Of a stretch of DNA of 64,000 nt, positions 62,680 through 64,000 are shown in pieces. The notes under the pieces are model-generated. The model was given only the letters and a program-made list of their open reading frames with translations, was not told where the DNA came from and made no database searches. The stretch covers positions 33,344 to 97,343 of the forward strand of contig NZ_CADFEJ010000020.1 of assembly GCF_902833055.1 (NCBI RefSeq). Reading direction: 5' to 3'. This DNA comes from Burkholderia territorii (GTDB lineage: Bacteria; Pseudomonadota; Gammaproteobacteria; Burkholderiales; Burkholderiaceae). How positions within the stretch are numbered: the stretch's first letter is position 1; every line of letters begins with the position of its first letter. The position numbers and the translations under genes were made by a program.

Positions 62680-63543
62680 ATGAAGTTGTTCGGAAAACTG
62701 TTGTGGACCGGCGCACTGTCGGCGATGGTGGCACTGAGCGCGTCGGCGCTCGCCGATACGAAGCCCACGCTGAAGATCGGTTACGTCGAAGGGTGGGACG
62801 ACAGTGTCGCGACGTCGAATGTCGCGGCGCGCGTGATCGAGAAGAAGCTCGGCTATCAGGTCCAGCTCGTGCCGGTGGCTGCCGGGATCATGTGGCAGGG
62901 CGTGGCGCGCGGCGACCTCGACGCGACGCTTTCCGCATGGCTGCCGGTCACGCACGGCTCCTACTGGGGCGAATACAAGTCGAAGGTCGTCGATCTTGGC
63001 GCGAACTTTCCCGACGCGAAGATCGGCCTGATCGTGCCCGACTACGTGAAGGCGAAGAGCATCGACGATCTGAACGCCGAGAAAGGCAGCTTCGGCGGCC
63101 GGATCGTCGGCATCGACGCGGGCGCGGGCGTGATGCGCAAGACCGACGAAGCGATCAAGAGCTACGGCCTGAACTACACGCTGATGCCGAGCTCGGGCAG
63201 CGCGATGACGGCCGAACTGTCGCGCTCCGTCGGCGCGAGCAAGCCGGTGATCGTGACCGGCTGGGCGCCGCACTGGATGTTCGCGAAGTGGAAGCTGCGC
63301 TTCCTCGACGATCCGAAGAAGGTGTTCGGCGGCGCGGAGCACGTCGACAGCGTCGTGAACCCGCAGCTCGAAACGAAGGCGAAGCCGGTCGTCGCGTTCC
63401 TGAAGAAATTCCAGTGGAAGCCGGGTGAGATCGACAGCGTGATGCTCGCGATCCAGAACGGCTCGAAGCCGGAAGCCGCTGCCGATGCATGGATTGCAGC
63501 GCATGCGGATCGCGTCAATTCGTGGACTGAAGGCGCGCAGTAA
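62680..63543 (+). CDS. Glycine betaine-type ABC substrate-binding protein
   Basis: Periplasmic binding protein (287 residues) of the OpuAC family. Signal peptide WTGALSAMVALSASALA. Ligand-site tryptophans occur in YVEGWDDSVATSN, LSAWLPVTHGSYWGEY and VTGWAPHWMFAKW, consistent with an aromatic cage for a quaternary amine. The ATG at 62680 has AAGGAG upstream. No permease or ATPase follows, so it probably feeds a core transporter encoded elsewhere, as orphan choline/betaine binding proteins do in Pseudomonas. A terminator follows. Confidence 0.9.
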   Translation: MKLFGKLLWTGALSAMVALSASALADTKPTLKIGYVEGWDDSVATSNVAARVIEKKLGYQVQLVPVAAGIMWQGVARGDLDATLSAWLPVTHGSYWGEYKSKVVDLGANFPDAKIGLIVPDYVKAKSIDDLNAEKGSFGGRIVGIDAGAGVMRKTDEAIKSYGLNYTLMPSSGSAMTAELSRSVGASKPVIVTGWAPHWMFAKWKLRFLDDPKKVFGGAEHVDSVVNPQLETKAKPVVAFLKKFQWKPGEIDSVMLAIQNGSKPEAAADAWIAAHADRVNSWTEGAQ

Positions 63544-63583
63544 CGACCGCGGCGAAGCGTCGCGAGAATCATAAAAAAACAGG

Positions 63584-63649
63584 CCGGGAATGTCTTGCAG
63601 GAATCCGAAGTAATCAGGAATTCATGCAGGCATATCCCGGTTTTCTTTT
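63584..63649 (+). terminator. Terminator of the dgc/gbc gene set
   Basis: A long stem with CCGGGA (63584-63589) and TCCCGG (63635-63640) at its base and an imperfect upper stem, followed by TTTTCTTTTA from 63641. A likely intrinsic terminator after the binding protein. Confidence 0.7.
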
Positions 63650-63722
63650 ACGGATTCTGCAAAAAGGTGCGTAAATTGTTACACTAGCGCCCTTGTGCGG
63701 AGTCATCTGCTTTGCATCGGAC

Positions 63723-63750
63723 CAGAGTAAGCGCTGAAGCGCTAACTCTG
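63723..63750 (+). promoter_or_regulatory. Leader hairpin upstream of the APC permease
   Basis: A 12-bp stem, CAGAGTAAGCGC with GCGCTAACTCTG, one A-A mismatch and a TGAA loop, ending 18 nt before the permease ATG. The strong AGGAGGA (63757-63763) lies just outside, so the hairpin could influence ribosome access or mRNA stability without burying the site. Confidence 0.5.
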
Positions 63751-63768
63751 ATCGAGAGGAGGAATTGG

Positions 63769-64000
63769 ATGAGTCAGGCAGGACTGCGTGCGAATCGCAC
63801 CAGTGATGTTGAGGCAACCATCTCACATGATTCGACGGGCCACACGCTGCATCGTGGCCTGACTTGGAAAGATGCCTTCTGGGTAACGAGCGGCGTGCCG
63901 GCAGGCGTGCTGTTCACGATCGGCGGCGTATGCGCGACGATCGGCCAGCCCGCGTGGGCGATCTGGATCGCCGCGATCACGATGGGCCTGATCCAAAGCG
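63769..64000 (+). CDS. APC-family amino acid permease, 3' truncated by window
   Basis: The first 77 residues of an amino acid/polyamine/organocation-type transporter. A hydrophilic N-terminus is followed by GLTWKDAFWVTSGVPAGVLF and a first TM pair (TIGGVCATIGQPAWAIWIAA), the usual APC beginning. The ATG follows AGGAGGA at 5-nt spacing. Its place after the betaine genes suggests uptake of a related amine or amino acid, but the substrate cannot be judged from the fragment. Confidence 0.75.
   Translation, partial: MSQAGLRANRTSDVEATISHDSTGHTLHRGLTWKDAFWVTSGVPAGVLFTIGGVCATIGQPAWAIWIAAITMGLIQS

Overview
The base composition (very GC-rich, with strong G/C at third codon positions) and the gene content point to a Burkholderia sensu stricto replicon, probably of the B. 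cepacia complex or a close relative. The best match is a secondary chromosome carrying catabolic and surface-active-compound genes. No rRNA, tRNA, CRISPR array, insertion sequence, integrase or prophage was seen.

The dominant theme is catabolism of choline, glycine betaine, dimethylglycine and sarcosine to glycine, serine and pyruvate, arranged in separate blocks. At the left edge, sdaA (partial) and soxBDAG are followed by a FolB-like gene (3-6977). In the middle lie betIBA (31016-34826) with a clear BetI-type operator, and glutathione-independent formaldehyde dehydrogenase fdhA (44291-45487). At the right lie gbdR, divergent from glyA, then an M19 dipeptidase, a DUF5943/V4R-like gene, dgcA, dgcB, etfA, etfB, gbcA, gbcB, a betaine-type binding protein and the start of an APC permease (49605-64000). 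Together they encode choline > betaine aldehyde > betaine > dimethylglycine > sarcosine > glycine > serine > pyruvate, with electron disposal by ETF and formaldehyde disposal by FdhA and folate.

Between these blocks: a soluble lytic transglycosylase; an OsmF/YehYXW-type osmoprotectant ABC importer whose four genes all overlap by 4 nt (7980-11816); a 2-hydroxyacid dehydrogenase; a CocE-like lipoprotein hydrolase; a divergent pair of an HTH regulator and an unrecognised 301-residue protein (15624-16946); esterase, alpha/beta-hydrolase, DinB-like, YciI and flavodiiron-type MBL genes; a YadGH-like ABC exporter; and a cupin. Next is an envelope operon of two DUF2957 lipoproteins, an OmpW porin and a PraB-like secreted protein (25124-29585).

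Directly beside betIBA, behind a strikingly AT-rich 400-bp stretch, is a rhamnolipid operon (35546-44003): rhlA, an ICMT-type membrane methyltransferase, rhlB, a DHA2 MFS exporter, rhlC, a NodT-type outer-membrane factor with an unusual 120-residue tail, and an EmrA-type adaptor. The methyltransferase between rhlA and rhlB, the perfect 20-bp hairpin burying a ribosome-binding site at 20132-20176, the missing Fe-S cysteine in DgcA, and the orphan HTH/301-residue pair are the items I would follow up first.
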